Part shown: positions 46,573 to 57,359 of the stretch, piece by piece
Layout of the letters: the number at the start of each line of letters is the position of its first letter
Numbering within the stretch: position 1 is the stretch's first letter
The notes under the pieces: generated by a model
Database searches by the model: none
Told to the model about the DNA's origin: nothing
What the model saw: only the letters and a program-made list of their open reading frames with translations
Program-made: the position numbers and the translations under genes
Origin: Balamuthia mandrillaris
Taxonomy: Eukaryota > Discosea > Longamoebia > Balamuthiidae
Assembly: GCA_031835245.1 (NCBI GenBank)
Contig: JAVKOQ010000113.1
Span: forward strand, 62,001 to 126,000
Reading direction: 5' to 3'
Length of the DNA stretch: 64,000 bases

Positions 46573-47004
46573 TTACTGGTTTTGAAAGTATCGAGCCAGC
46601 ACCAAAACAGGTCCTTCCAAGCCTGCCACTCCTCCAATGAACACACCGTCACCTCCTCCTCCAGTGTTTGTAGAGATTGGGGTCACATCCGGTCTCTCGC
46701 ACCTGCCATCTCCAGCGCAAAAGTATCCAGTTGGGCAACAGTAGTTGAAGCCGCTCGCTCCTCCGAAACAGGGATTTGGGCGACCAAAGGGACAGCCAGA
46801 ACAGGACGAGCCATCCGCGGAGCAGGTTTGGCCGGCCTGACAGCAGACGCCGTTGCCGCAGTTGACGGGACGAGCAATGGGACAGCCAGCGGAGAACTGT
46901 TTCTTGAGGTTGGCGTTGCTGGAGGCGAAGGAAGAAGTGAGGAGCAGTAAAAAGAGGAAGAGAAGGGCGCAAGCGAAGAGTGGTTGAAGGGAGAGGCGAA
47001 GCAT
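46573..47004 (-). CDS. Secreted cysteine-rich protein, copy 2
   Basis: Intronless, 143 residues. The signal peptide is LFACALLFLFLLLLTSSFAS (cleavage near residue 28). The Cys pattern matches copy 1: CGNGVCCQAGQTCSADGSSC, SGCPFGRPNPC, NYCCPTGYFCAGDGRC. The shared C-terminal tail is GGVAGLEGPVLVLARYFQNQ. It lacks the long acidic spacer of copy 1. The shared order of Cys motifs and tail shows that both arose by tandem duplication followed by divergence. Confidence 0.75.
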   Translation of the reverse strand: MLRLSLQPLFACALLFLFLLLLTSSFASSNANLKKQFSAGCPIARPVNCGNGVCCQAGQTCSADGSSCSGCPFGRPNPCFGGASGFNYCCPTGYFCAGDGRCERPDVTPISTNTGGGGDGVFIGGVAGLEGPVLVLARYFQNQ

Positions 47005-47788
47005 TGTCGTGGTTTGTTTGTTAGAGTTGAGAAGTGAATGCACACAAACAACCAAAACGATAAATAAATACAAGAGAGGGAGAGAACATAAAACGTCAAC
47101 CTACAAGTCAACTTGCGTCCACATGCATGCTCAACTTCTTTCCAACTCAACTCCAGCGAATGCCTCTCAAATAACCGGAGAATAACGTTAAAACAGAAAG
47201 GAGTGGTAGTTTCAACACAAGTCACCCATCCAGGTTGGGGATTGATTGATAGCAGCTCCAGACCAATTGCTGCTAGCCTTATTCCCTCACTGTTTCCCTT
47301 TCTGCAACAAGGAGGAACACATGCATCAGTTAAATTGCATGGCAAACTCCCCCCGTACCCCACGTGTGCTTTGTGCTTTTCGCTGGGCAGGTGCCCACCT
47401 TTGCCATTCGCCACTTCTCCACCTCAGCCAGTTGCCTATCTTCTTGGCACGCCATGTTGCAGAAAGAACAGACATTTTTTTTTCAGACTCATCTTAAAAG
47501 GGGACGCTACATGGAGTAGCAGTGCCCGTGGTGGTCGACTCCTCAGTACCGACGCAGCAGGTCTCGCTGACCACATTCCCCGCCTCTGTTTCCCCTCTGA
47601 ATGCTTTGGCGTAACACTTTTTCATTTACCTCTCTGCCTCTCTGCTCTACACTCTCGAGCACATTCTTGAGATGCTTGCTCTGTCTGGCCAATTCTTCTT
47701 CGGGGAGAATGAGTGAGTGTAACGGAAGCCCACGTGAAAGCTTTATTGCTTTTGACCAGCCAGGAATGTTTACCACCAACAAAAAAAA
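47005..47788. other. Intergenic region, nothing recognised
   Basis: About 780 bases between a Cys-rich gene (-) and the Glu/Gln-tract gene (+). Open frames on both strands lack family likeness and splice-consistent extension. A T run at about 47475-47484 and short CT patches are present. It should carry two divergent promoters. Confidence 0.35.
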
Positions 47789-48907
47789 ATGGAAGGGAGA
47801 AAAAGAGAAAGGGAGGAAGCCAAACCCGAAGAACCTGACGGACCCACCAAGTGTGGACGGACGGACGTGCGCCATGACACCATGAAGGAGGAGAGAAAGC
47901 AAGCGCTGTGGGACAACGAAAAGCATCGCCGCTTGTTTGCCGTTGCTTTTTTCTCCTGCGACAAGCGCCTCCGCGACAGGCAGGATCACCACCTCACCGA
48001 AGAGGACTTTGGCTGGCGCTTCGACTCGAGAACGGTGGTGCAGCACTTTAGGCAGTGCCACTGCGGTGTGGCCATGCGCTTGCACAGCAGGAAGCTCGAA
48101 TCGGAGTTACAAAGCGAGTTCGCGTTACGCACCCTGAAAGAGCTGTGCGCCATTTACCTCATGGACCGCTTTCGGGGCGATAAGGCAGACGAAGAGAAGG
48201 CAAAACAACAGTTTGCACAATGGCAAGAGCTACTTCCCACGGACCTGATCGAGTACCTCCTCAAGAAGGGGGTGGTGCACGATCACTACGACTGGCGCTC
48301 TCTGTATGAGGAACGACGTTTGGCGCAACAGTTGGAGGCCGTTCTCTCCGAGGCTGAAATGCCGAGCGAACTTGAGTACCTCTTTACAGCTTTTCACTTG
48401 TCCCATGTGAATGGAGGGCGTCCTTTGAGAGGCGATGCAGAACATGGGAACGTTTATCTGGTGGACCCACACAAGAATGAACCAGTTTCCATAGAAGAGT
48501 TCGATGCCGCCATGAAGCACACGTTGCACCCAACGTTGCTGGCAGAGACTTTGTTCAAGTCGGAGAGAGCGGAAGTGAGGTGGCTGGAGGAGCGGTGGAG
48601 CGAGTACGAAAGGAGGCCGGACCTGTTTGAGGACCTTACATCCGCGGAAGCCGAGTTGGAACAATTCGAAAGAGAAGCACAAAAAAAAGAAGAGGAGGAG
48701 GAGGAGGAGGAGGAGGAAGAAGAAGAAGAAGAACAACAACAACAACAACAACAAGAAGAAGAAGAAGAAGAAGCAGAAGCAGAAGAAGAACAAGAAGAAC
48801 AAGAAGAACAAGAAGCAGAAGCAGAAGAAGAACAAGAAGAACAAGAAGAAGAAGAAGAAGAAGAACAACAACAACAACAACAACAAGATGACGAAGAAGA
48901 AGAAAAA

Positions 48908-48940
<33 letters not shown>

Positions 48941-49198
48941 GAGGAAGATGAGGAGGAGGAGGAGGAAGAAGAAGAAACAGAAGAAGAGAAAGAGGAGAAA
49001 AAGGAATGGAGTCCTCTTCATCGAGGTCTACGGATGATGGTGGTCCTCATGCGAAGGGCTGGTTTAAAACGGTTGACCTGGATGGTGTTGTACAGCACCA
49101 ATATCCTGTTTGCAAACCCCTACCCTGTCTATCTGTTCGGGGTCTCTCCTCGCACCGGCAATTTGGTCGGCGTTGAATCCGAAGTTCGGTGGGGCTAG
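47789..49198 (+). CDS. Hypothetical protein with a 115-residue Glu/Gln tract
   Basis: Intronless, 469 residues. The first 290 residues look globular and helical (HRRLFAVAFFSCDKRL, FALRTLKELCAIYLMDRF, LPTDLIEYLLKKGVV, ELEYLFTAFHLSH). Residues about 295-410 are almost only Glu, Gln, Ala and Asp, encoded by GAA, GAG and CAA microsatellites (48690-49005). The last 55 residues are ordered again and hydrophobic (MVVLMRRAGLKRLTWMVLY). The family is not recognised. The ordered C-terminus after the tract and the long open frame support translation through it. ATG 47789 follows a run of 9 A; a later ATG 47882 is also possible. Confidence 0.6.
48690..49005. repeat. Coding GAA/GAG/CAA microsatellite
   Basis: More than 300 bases of purine trinucleotides and CAA blocks, kept in frame inside the 469-residue gene. 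(CAA)7 blocks appear twice, near 48731 and 48865, suggesting an internal duplication of the tract. Confidence 0.85.
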
Positions 49199-49292
49199 CC
49201 ACACAATCTACGGCAGCCAATAAGAAATCAAAAAATAAATTAAAAATTACCATTTTAAGGGTGTCGACGAAAATATTTTACCATTTACAGAT

Positions 49293-51201
49293 ATGTCGAC
49301 AGTTAAAATCATGGAAGAAGGAAGGGACGCCATGCAGAACGACCCTCCGTTTGTGCTTCGGCACCTGCCGAGGGAGCTGTGGTGCGAGATACTGTTTTAC
49401 TTCACGCCGAACGAGTGGCTGAAGGCTTCACAGACTTGCTGTTTCTTTGCTTCCGATGCTTGGTGGCAGTCATTCTTCTCGTGTACCCTTTTCTCGGCCT
49501 TCTTTTGGCTGTCTGTTGTTGTTGTTCTTCTTCTGCTTCTCCTCACTCCTTCTTATCTTGTTGAACTACATATGTAGTTCGGTTTCGTGACTATGCACCA
49601 GACGAGAACGACTGGAATGAAGCCAAAGAGCTCCTCGACAAATGCCTCCTTCAGCCCTACCGCTTGCAACGGTCTCCAAATTTTACTCCCACGAATCCTT
49701 CTGCACTGCTTTCCGTGGCTTCCCTCAGCCTGGAGGACTCCTGCCGCTACTTCCGACAGCTTCGCTCCGCATGGCGGTCCCAGCTGAAACTCTACAAGTT
49801 TCTCTTCTTTGCTCTTCACAAAGGGCTCTACTATTCCGACACCTTTCGCTCTGCATTGACTCCAGAAGATCATCAACTGTTGTCGTTGCGACAACAACTG
49901 CGAGCTCGCTATCCTGTCATGTTCCATTCCCTCGAGAGGTGGCAGTACGGGCTGTCTTGCTTGCCGGAACTTCGTTTCGGGCTCCTGTTTCGCTATTGGC
50001 CTTGCTACTACGAAGAGAATGACCTTACGTTTCGGTTCTGCTGGCCAAAAGCTGATGGCAGGATTCATGTGAGCTACTTTGATGAAGATCCTCGCAAAAG
50101 CGCAGAGCGGTTGGTTGCTTCTTATCTCGCCCTTCTTTTCTTTATTCTTTTTTGCTTTTTTGCTTTTTTCTTTTTACTTTCATCTTCACTTTCTCACAAA
50201 CGAGTAGCGCCAACTCATGGACAGCAACAACAGTTGAAGAGTGCATGGATAAGGTCAAGGAGGATGCCGAGGCTTGGATATCACGAATGCACCAAAAAGG
50301 AATAACGGTGAACATGTGGAAACTGCACGAGCTCGCCGCTCAAGAAGCACTTCGACGCTGCTGCTATTTAGCCTTGTCGCAACTCATTCCAGCCTTTGCC
50401 GCGCAGTCCTTCAACCAATCTTTTGTTCGTGGATCTTATGCCATGAGCAACGAAACAAACCAAAAGTTAAGAGATCTCTTGGACTTTTTTCGGGCTACCA
50501 AGGAAGAGGAGGAAACGAGCCCTTATGGAAATATCCTCGAAGAGAGAAAATGCAACAACCTCACAACAACCTTGCTCTCCTCTCCTCAACCAGTGCAATA
50601 CACCTTCCAAATGCCCAGTCCTCACGAGGAAGATGAAGCAGTGGTGAAAGCTCGTCACGACAAAGAACTTCGCTGTCAACAACACCAGCTGCAGAAAGAA
50701 CTCCTCCGCCCGAGGTCTTCCAAAGCCGTGCTTCCTGCGCTTGAACGTTGCCTTCGTCGTTTCCTGGCCTTGATGTTGCTGGAGGAGGCCATGCGGGATG
50801 CAGACAACTGGCCAACCAAAGAGTGGAACGTGGTTGACAACGTCTTCAACAGCCCAGAGCAGAAGCAGAAACGGTGTCGGTGGATGTTTCTCCCTTATTT
50901 TGTGCATCCTTCGGTAGTGACGCCTCGCACAGCTCATTTTGCAATTTGGCCAATGGCATACCTTCAAAAGGCGTTGTTGGCAGCTCGTCCGCTGGCCATT
51001 CTCATCCTCTTTGCTTGCCTTCAACGTTTGCCCGCGGCTTCGTCGGTGCTCTCTCCTTCCATGTCCGCTTTGTTGCAGGACAGCAACCTGGTTGTGGAAC
51101 GGCAACTGAGAGAGTTAGCTGTGTACGGCATTCCACAAGAGAAAGTGAAAAGAGTGGTGGAGATACTTGGCTTCTCGTTGAGTCCGTTGCATATGACGTG
51201 A
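49293..51201 (+). CDS. F-box-like protein of 571 residues
   Basis: Three exons: 49293-49482, 49578-50109 and 50208-51201. The N-terminus has an F-box-like segment LRHLPRELWCEILFYFTPNEWLKASQTCCFF at about residues 21-52 (cited in short: LPRELWCEI, LKASQTC). The remainder has aromatic-rich segments (RFGLLFRYWPCYYEEND, FRFCWPKADGRIHVSYF) and helices (LHELAAQEALRRCCYLAL), with no recognised repeat. A substrate adaptor for an SCF ligase is the likely role by family. The donor at 49483 (GTACCC) is atypical; it was chosen because its phase joins FFSF to RFRDYAPDEN. Low-complexity content is small. Confidence 0.65.
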
Positions 51202-51218
51202 CATTCTTTGTTCCTTGT

Positions 51219-52053
51219 TCAAACATCTCGTTCGTCGTTGCTTTCAATGTCTCTATTTTCCCCCATCTTGAACACTAACGCCTGTCTATTGTTCCACAGA
51301 CATCCTCTTTCGTAAAGCCATCGCAATACGTGCACCTGACCCGCGTAGTCTGCAGCGACGTCCGCTCGCTTCCACACCTTGCATCGACATCCACCCGCGT
51401 CGTTTGGCTCACCAAGATTTCCCTCGGCAGGAAGAAGCAGCTGCAAATAACCTTGCTCAGCAGCCTCGGCACACACGACATGGCTCCAAGGGCATCCGTT
51501 CTGAATGACCCACTGGAGCACCTTCAAGTGGCCGTGCCTGGCTGCCTCCGTGGCGGTGGAACGGTCCCAAGGGCAGCACGGAGCCACTGCAACACCTCCA
51601 AATGGCCTCCGCTGCAAATGGCTTGCGGGCACTCTCCAACGGCAACGCCCTGTTCGTGGAGCCACTGCAACACCTCCAAGTGTCCTTTCTCAGCTGCGCA
51701 AGTGTTCTCACCTTGTGAGCGATAGATAGCAGTCAGGAACGCACATGGTACTTCTTTTTCTTGAGAGAGCATGCCTCGCCCCAATGGCACATACGTCGTC
51801 GCGCATACTTCAAGACGTCCAACCGGCCCTGTTTGGCAGCAGCCACGCAGACCCTCTCGTCTTTCGGACACCCCTCGGCAAAAGCCCACCGCAGCAGGCC
51901 CACGCCGCCGCACGCCAGGTCGATGGAGAGCCGGTGCCGCCGTCCGGCTGGACAACAAGCGAACCAACGGCGGCAGGTCCTGGCCGCCACCGCCACCACG
52001 TCCTTGGGCAGCTGCTCCAACACATGGCACAACAATTCATCGGGGAGAAGCAT
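51219..52053 (-). pseudogene. Decayed F-box/GCPW-repeat gene, copy 2
   Basis: The start is well preserved: MLLPDELLCHVLEQLPKD with TCRRWFACCP, very close to copy 1 in both protein and DNA, then repeat segments (LLRWAFAEGCPKDERVCVAAAK, GHLEVLQWLHEQG, GHLKVLQWVIQNGCPWSHVV, HVLRWLYERGC) in changing frames toward 51219. About three or four frame changes and loss of repeat consensus indicate a gene in decay, unless several are assembly errors. It is shorter than copies 1 and 3 (roughly seven repeats). It is divergent from the amidotransferase/ankyrin gene. Confidence 0.6.
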
Positions 52054-52080
52054 AGTGTCCCTCTTTCTTTTTCGTCTCTC

Positions 52081-52128
52081 TTTCTAATCACGTCGACACG
52101 GATATTTATGTGTCGACGTGATTAGAAA
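52081..52128. promoter_or_regulatory. Perfect inverted repeat, 19-base arms, in a divergent promoter
   Basis: TTTCTAATCACGTCGACAC at 52081-52099 and its exact reverse complement at 52110-52128 flank a 10-base AT-rich spacer. It sits 28 bases from the start of decayed F-box copy 2 and 16 bases before ATG 52144 of the plus-strand gene. A further TGTCGACAC copy lies at about 52145-52153. It could be a dimeric regulator site, a hairpin in the leader, or the remnant of a small palindromic insertion. Confidence 0.6.
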
Positions 52129-52143
52129 CCGCTATTCCTGTCC

Positions 52144-55031
52144 ATGTCGACACGAAAAGAAGATAGAAAGGAAGAAAGAATAGATTTGGCGAGAAGCGCG
52201 CGAATGTCCAAAGCGCCGCCCCTTCACCTGCTTCGTCGGCCTCGCGTGGGGCTGGTCCTGCGACGCGAGCTCCGAAAGTCACGCGTGATCAACTTTGTGG
52301 CCGAGTACCCTTCCCCCATTTCTTTTCTACTTGGCATAGAATTGTTTGTATCTTCATCGTCTCACTTTTTCTTTGTTGTTGTTGTTCTTCTTCTCTCCAT
52401 CTTCTTTCACAACAAAAAAAAGACACCATTTGAAGATGTTGAGTGAAGCGGGAGGTCTGCCTGTTCTGATCCCTGCGAGTTCAAATGCCACTGACGTGGC
52501 TTCCTATCGAGACACTTTGCATGGCTTGCTCATGTTCGAGGGCGATGACGTCAATCCTTTGGTATTTTATATGGCTTCTTTTGTTGTTGTTGTTGTTGTT
52601 CTTGTTCTTCTTCTTTTGCTTCTTCTTCTTCTTCTTCTTCTTCTTCTTCTTGTTCTTCTTCTTCTTGTTCTTCTTCTTGTTCTTGCTTCTTGTTCTTGCT
52701 TCTTCTTCTTGCTTCTTGCTTCTTCTTGCCTTCGTTCTTCTTTTCTTGTTCTGCTGAACGCGATGTTTTTTCAAACACAGTTTTATAGAAGCGATACGCA
52801 AGTATCACACCTCATAAAATCTACATGTGCTACCAAAGACTCTACAGAAATGCGTTTGTGCAAGTTCGACTCCTCTCTCTCTCTCTCTCTCTCTCACGCT
52901 TCTTTTGTTGTTTCTCTTTTCTTTCACTCTCTCTTCTCACAAGCATTCCAAACTCAACAGATGGGCTCTTCAAAATAACTATCCAGTGTTGGGCATATGC
53001 AGAGGAATGCAGTTGTTAAATGTGGCCTGCAATGGAGCTCTCTATGCAGATGTAAAGGTAACATGTGTTCTTGTTTGTTTTCTGCTTTATTGTTTTAGCC
53101 TGCATCTGTTCAACTTAACGAATTGGTCATGTACAGACAGAGCTGCCTTCAGACATTCCTCATGATCGTTGTGACACAGAAGATGCATGGAGACATGCCA
53201 TTAAGATAGTGCCTGACACACCCCTGCACCGGTGGTACCAGCAGGATACCATTCATGTAAATTCTTACCATCACCAAGGTTCGTTCTTTCTCTTCCCTTC
53301 CCTTCTCCCTTCTCTCGCCTCCAGTGCATCTCGTTTCTTCTCTTTGCTCTATCTCTTCTCCATTGATCTCTTCGCTTGTTCTTGTTTTCTTTCCAACAAA
53401 AGTTAAATGATGAACATCGTGTCATTTTAGGTATACGTGTATTAGCAAAACGATTCAAGCCAATGGCATTTAGCGAGGATGGCTTGATAGAAGCGTATTA
53501 CGATCCAGTAAGCCCTTTCACGGTAGGTCTACAGTTCCATCCTGAAAGACTACTCCCCAATGAGCATTTGGAAGGTAACATTGCTGTATTTCGTGACTTC
53601 GTGTCGGTACGTTTGTTTGTTTTTTTTTTTCCTTATTCCTTTTCAGTATTACTAATAATACTATCGTTTCGGTTGAGAAGGCATGCCGACAAAGAATGAT
53701 TGAAGATAGCAAGAATGCAAAAGCGGACAGTACTGATAATAGACCTATTCAACAATCAGGTATCTTCTCTTCTTTTCTTGCGCTCTAGTGCTCCATTCCT
53801 CCCCCTTTCTCTATTTTTTATTTTCGTCGTTGTGCTTTTCTTTCTTCTTTCTTTTAGTTCTTATCTATTATTCGTTCTAACATACTACCTTCTGCTAAAC
53901 AATCTTCAGAAGACCTTCATGCAGCTTTGATGCGTTTATGCTATGCAGCCTCTGCGGGAGACTTGGGCACAGTGAGATCTCTGTTGGAAAGCGGAACAGT
54001 GGATGTTAACGCTTGTGACTATGATCAACGAACTCCTCTCCATCTGGCTGCCTCTGAAGGACAACTTGATGTGGTTCAATATTTATTATCCAAAGGTTAG
54101 ACTTGATTGTTTACAACTTACAACCTTAAACAACAGACGCTAACACCTTCCTTTTGTCTGCTCTCTTTATTTCGCCCTCGTTCTCTCGTTCTCTCTTCTT
54201 TCCATTTACAGGTGCAACCGTTCACACGATGGACCGGTGGGGCAATTCCCCTCTTGATGACTCTGTTCGCCACAAGAACGACCGCACCGCCGAACTCCTC
54301 AAGCAACACGGCGCCAAGCTTCACACAGGCGAGTCCTACGTGAGCGCCCTCTGCACGGCGGCCTGCGTGGGCGAATTGGAGGAGCTCCAGCGGTTGGTCC
54401 ACTATGGAGCTGATGTGAACAAAGGAGATTATGACAGCAGGACACCACTTCATTTGGCCGCTGCGGAGGGCCATTTGGAATGTGTAAAGTTTCTGGTTTG
54501 TATTTTGTTTTTATCTCCTTTTTCTTGTTACTATTAGCTTCCAATTTTCTATCTTTTTTTCTTCTTTCTTTTCTGGCTTCTCACTTTTGCTCGTCCAGTT
54601 GAGCGTTGGAGCGAGAACGGACGTCGAAGATCGTTGGGGAGAGACGCCGCTCATGGAAGCTGCTCGCAAGAACCATAAATCCGTTCTTCGGGTGTTAGTC
54701 ACCAACTAATACAAACAACTATGTGCAAATTCCTCGCTTGGTGTATTGTATTCTTTTTTGTGTTTTATAGACAGACCCAACTTTTCTTCATCGCTTTTGT
54801 CCTCCTCATTGACTCTTCAACAAACAGCACAACAACCACAACCTCATCAACTTGCCTTTTATTATTTTTCTTTTTCAGGTGAAAAGCCAGGGTGAGGTGA
54901 AGCAAACACTCCTCCTCAAGATGCAGCGCCAACATCAACGAAGGTCCCAAAGGAAGTTGGATCCTGAGATTTGGTGGCTGGATGCAGGGCCAAACGGTCT
55001 GGCGTTGGGAATGCTGCCTTTTGTAACCTGA
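52144..55031 (+). CDS. Class I glutamine amidotransferase (peptidase C26) fused to ankyrin repeats
   Basis: Exons 52144-52304, 52423-52561, 52781-52863, 52961-53057, 53137-53278, 53431-53606, 53681-53759, 53910-54095, 54212-54495, then 54599-54709 (stop TAA, 485 residues) or, by splicing before that stop, 54599 to about 54697 joined to 54879-55031 (about 532 residues). Residues 20-310 form a C26 gamma-glutamyl hydrolase-like fold: FEGDDVNP, VLGICRGMQLLNVACNG with the nucleophile Cys, VNSYHHQ with the catalytic His, and VGLQFHPER. Ankyrin repeats follow (DYDQRTPLHLAASEGQLDVV, DRWGNSPLDDSVRHKN, DSRTPLHLAAAEGHLECV), resembling those on glutaminases and ASPG asparaginase. Hydrolysis of a gamma-glutamyl amide is inferred. 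ATG 52204 is an alternative start. Confidence 0.8.
52590..52740. repeat. (TTC)n microsatellite in intron 2 of the amidotransferase gene
   Basis: About 150 bases of TTC/TTG units, pyrimidine-rich on the sense strand. Confidence 0.9.
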
Positions 55032-55504
55032 TGTTGTCGAGTCTCGCGAGGACCGCTTTTACTTCCTGATGCCTTATCTCTTTAACGCGTCTTTCTTTTC
55101 ATTTTTCTTTTCCGCTGCAACAGTTCCCGAAGATCGTTTCGCACGTTGAAGATACGTAGGGAGGGTGAGGCGTCAGGTTTGCCTGGACTCGGGGGTATCC
55201 ACAAGACACCCGGACGTTAGCCGCACTCATAATTGATCAATTTGCCCATAAAAAGGATGTCGACAGTAATGTGGAACGCTTTAAAAGGAAATGGTTTGAC
55301 AAAAAAGGATCAATTTCCGGTAATGATTTTGACTTTCTTATAGCGCCAATTTTTTTTTTTTTCCCTTGAGGACCCGACCTTGGGGCCTTATTCGTTCAAA
55401 CGCTCACAAGAAACAAGAACCAACCCGGTGAAAACAACCACGGCACGCTTGTTCGAAACACTCTTGTACTCTTCTTAGCGCATGCACGCATAAACAAAAA
55501 AAAA
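55032..55504. other. Intergenic region, no gene recognised
   Basis: It contains ATGTCGACAG at about 55257, a CT-rich part at about 55080-55130 and a T run at about 55345. It probably holds the promoter of the next F-box gene; nothing coding was seen. Confidence 0.4.
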
Positions 55505-57359
55505 ATGTGTGCTCGAAAGAAACTTTTGACAACCAAAACGGACAAACTCAAGAGCAAAAAATGTTCTTCTTCCAAGCAGCACCCACAGAAACAGGAGCCA
55601 GGCTCTTCGCTCAAACTCTCCCTTCCAAAGTTGGTCTCCTTCTCCTCCTCTCCTGAGCTCTCGTTCTACTTGCAAAGCCTCTCCCCGCGCGAGCGTGCCC
55701 TCTTCTTGGACAGCCTCCTCGACATGAACGAGCAAACGGCTGTGGCCACTTTGGAGCGACACAGAGCGTACGCCCAGCTGATCAAGGAGAGCCCGGGGCT
55801 CGGAACGCTGAGCCTGTTGACGGAGGAGTGCTTGGCACGTATATTGAGGCACCTCTCCACCGCTGAGCTGTGTCGGTTCGCGCTTGTCTCGTCGGACGCT
55901 CGTCGTTTGGCTGGTAAGTGAACACAAGCACTCCCACGTAGTCTTTTTTGTTTTTATTCACCAGTTTGTTATTTTTAGTGGAACCTTCGCTGTGGAAACG
56001 GTTGATAGCGAAGCGGTGGGGTCGTGACGCGCTTACACTCTACAAAACTGTTGGCCTTCCGGACCGAGCTACTTGGAAAGACGTATATGCTTCCAAAGGT
56101 ACCTTTCTTATTCTTTTTTCTTTATATATTTCGTTGTTGTCGTTTTCTCTCATACTTAACATCCCTTTTAGACCTTGCAGACAGAGAACGAATCATCCGT
56201 TTAGCCATTTCCTTCTTCTCCTCCGCCGACCAAATCCACTTCAATCTCAACCTCCAAACCGACGCTCAAACCGACAAACAAAACGATTCCTCCTTCACAA
56301 AGTTCATTCCTCCCCACAAGCTCCTCAACGCTCGTCGCAAGTGCAGAGACTTTCTGCCTCCCTCCGAGCGGGTCGTGCTCCTCCAGGACCTCACCCTCTT
56401 CGGCTCCGCCAAGAGCAGTAAGCTTTTCGGACTGCAGGGCATCTATTTCGCCAACGTGGACAACCACGGCTCTGGCTTTGTCAGCTGGAAGAGCCTGATG
56501 GAGAGGCAGTGGGCGGGCTCCGGGTGTTCGGTCATTGAAAGGAGCGTGTATGATGGTTTGAAAGAGGCGTTTCTGAAGCATTACCAACATGGTTTGTTTC
56601 TTCTCTCTCCTGTTTTTTTGTTTTAAAATGTGTTTTTACTGATAAGAGGCTTTTATCGAACGTTATAGTGCAATGGTTGGAAGCAACACCGCTTAAAAAA
56701 CAAGACCCGGAAATAGTGAACAATTACAAAACGCAACAACAACGGCTGGACCTCATCCTGACGGCAGTGCTGCAGGGCTTTCCTTCTCCAAACTTTTACT
56801 GCATGCCCAACATTCCACCAAAGAAGCTCAAAGTACGTTGCTTAAAGTTCTACAGTTCTCCCTTGACTTTGGTTCTTGTTTTGTTCCTTTCTTCTTCTTT
56901 GTGTTCCTTTTTTTTTATCTTTCTTATGTTCCGCCAACTCTTTGTTTTCTACAGTCAGCAACAAAGAACTTTATGCTTCCCAAAGACGAGCAAGTCATTG
57001 CTTTGATGAGCAACGACATTCTCGGCTCCATAACGAGCGGCATCATATTTGGCGTTGCAGGACTGTACTGGCTCAACAAGGACTATCACAGTATGCCTGG
57101 CCTCTACTTCATGACCTACGAGATGCTGAGCAAGCAGTCCTTCCCTTTCGCCGTCTACAACACCATCGACGTGACCATAGGGCATGGCTTCGTTGCCATC
57201 CATCTCAAGCAGAACCGAAAGAGGCTGTTGAAGATTTTGACCTTTCTCAGAGATGAGTTCAGGAAGGAGCGAGAGAAAGCAGCTGCAGAGGCGAAAGAAG
57301 CAACCAGCGAGGCAAAGAATGCAAACCAGAAACAAGAAGAGGAGGAGGCCGCAAACTGA
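55505..57359 (+). CDS. F-box protein of 505 residues
   Basis: Five exons: 55505-55913, 55979-56098, 56172-56591, 56669-56832 and 56955-57359. After a Lys/Ser-rich lead and a helical segment (LSFYLQSLSPRERALFLDSLL), an F-box lies at about residues 103-145 (LLTEECLARILRHLSTAELCRFALV, then WKRLIAKRWG, in short pieces). The C-terminal half is a compact unknown domain (ITSGIIFGVAGLYWLNKDY, VTIGHGFVAIHL) followed by an Ala/Glu/Lys tail. SCF substrate adaptor by family; target unknown. All phases agree and introns are 64-122 bases, typical for the window. Confidence 0.75.

Noticed and set aside
47113-47670. A 185-residue frame in the region between the Cys-rich and Glu/Gln genes
   Set aside because: No recognisable family, no coding-like composition, and a minus-strand frame of similar length overlaps it. 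It is likely chance.
52204-52440. A donor at GTATCT (about 52348) for exon 1 of the amidotransferase gene
   Set aside because: It reads on through a segment unlike the C26 family. The GTACCC donor at 52305 joined to 52423 gives NFVAEHHLKMLSEAGGLP, which fits the family better.
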